A DNA stretch of 34,253 bases from an uncultured Eubacterium sp. (lineage in GTDB: Bacteria; Bacillota; Clostridia; Lachnospirales; Lachnospiraceae), in the NCBI GenBank assembly GCA_910577225.1, contig CAJTMV010000043.1, positions 1 through 34,253 of the forward strand. The letters are read 5' to 3'. The translations under genes were made by a program, and so were the position numbers. A model generated the notes under the pieces. The model searched no databases and was not told where the DNA came from. It worked only from the letters and a program-made list of their open reading frames with translations. Positions 34,011-34,253 of the stretch are shown one piece after another (positions within the stretch are counted from its first letter, which is position 1; every line of letters begins with the position of its first letter).

Positions 34011-34054
34011 GCTTTGAAAACTTTTTGAAGGAAAGTTTCCAAAGCTCTTTTTTT
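34011..34054 (+). terminator. Terminator downstream of the right attachment repeat
   Basis: GCTTTGAAAACTTT (34011-34024) pairs with AAAGTTTCCAAAGC (34032-34045) with one mismatch, then TCTTTTTTT. It probably was the original tRNA-Pro terminator before insertion; the stretch CTTGACAGGGGC in front of it resembles CTTGGCAGGGGC after the intact tRNA. Confidence 0.75.
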
Positions 34055-34216
34055 ATCTTTTTATTCTTTCACGGGTTTAATACCCCGCTGCTTGCAGCGT
34101 TCTGGGAAAAGAAGCCAGGATAGGATACCCCCGTTGCTTGCACTTAACTTGACCCACAACTTTATGTGGATATTCTATTGTTTCCATGCTATACTAAAGA
34201 AAAAGAGGTGATCCGT

Positions 34217-34253
34217 ATGACAGCAAATTACACGAATTGGGAAACAGAATTTG
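34217..34253 (+). CDS. Start of an unidentified gene, cut by the window end
   Basis: ATG 34217 with AAAGAGGTG eight bases upstream, encoding MTANYTNWETEF before the window ends. TATACT at about 34191 is a -10 candidate. Too short to identify. Confidence 0.5.
   Translation, partial: MTANYTNWETEF

Overview
The window looks like a chromosomal segment of a low-GC, spore-forming Gram-positive in the Clostridia, most likely Lachnospiraceae. Pointers are a spoVT gene behind a sigma-G-like promoter, a SpoVB/MurJ-type flippase, a BceRS-BceAB module, a class B sortase, strong AGGAGG-type ribosome sites and several TTG starts. The placement is inference from gene content; no search was run.

Layout. 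1-555: a tRNA array (Val partial, Thr, Tyr, initiator Met, Phe, Lys) ending in a terminator. 621-5333: a Bce-type peptide-sensing and detoxification module (response regulator, short sensor kinase, ABC ATPase, FtsX-type permease), preceded by a 57-bp tandem duplication carrying two -10 elements. 5489-9957: an AraC/GyrI-like regulator facing a PadR - HAAS/DUF3887 - small membrane protein - OmpR-type regulator - sensor kinase run. 10157-13516: a promoter with a PmrA-box-like direct repeat, then a VTC-domain polyphosphate polymerase-like protein, a DUF4956 membrane protein and a CotH-family kinase with an acidic tandem-repeat insert. 13661-17558: a class B sortase with a long cytosolic N-terminal region and a secreted CAP/InlB-repeat/Fn3 protein. 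17670-17805: a nested palindromic element. 18021-24675: NfeD, a zinc-dependent phospholipase C-like protein, a D-2-hydroxyacid dehydrogenase (minus), a flippase, a DUF58 protein and a DUF4129-like membrane protein. 24794-28821: spoVT, a trigger-factor-like lipoprotein (minus) and a class A penicillin-binding protein.

28913-33961: tRNA-Pro(CGG) followed by a roughly 5-kb integrated element. The last 42 bases of the tRNA gene are repeated exactly at 33920-33961. Next to the tRNA lie short CTACAAAA repeats, a frameshifted and N-terminally deleted tyrosine integrase and an intact 57-aa excisionase-like protein. Inside are a truncated DUF932 protein, two more small helix-turn-helix proteins, a frameshifted replication-protein-like gene and an Rpn/PD-(D/E)XK-type protein with EKGI repeats plus a decayed fragment of a second copy. 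The element appears degenerate and probably cannot move by itself.

How the genes may work together (inference). Two sensing modules watch the envelope: BceRS-BceAB for antimicrobial peptides, and the second regulator/kinase pair, whose likely target is the VTC-DUF4956-CotH operon just downstream. The sortase, CAP/InlB protein, flippase, DUF58/DUF4129 pair, extracytoplasmic chaperone and PBP1A make most of the window an envelope-biogenesis region. No wholly new defence system is evident. The least explained items are the VTC-DUF4956-CotH trio with its box, the sortase N-terminal region and the 136-nt palindromic element.
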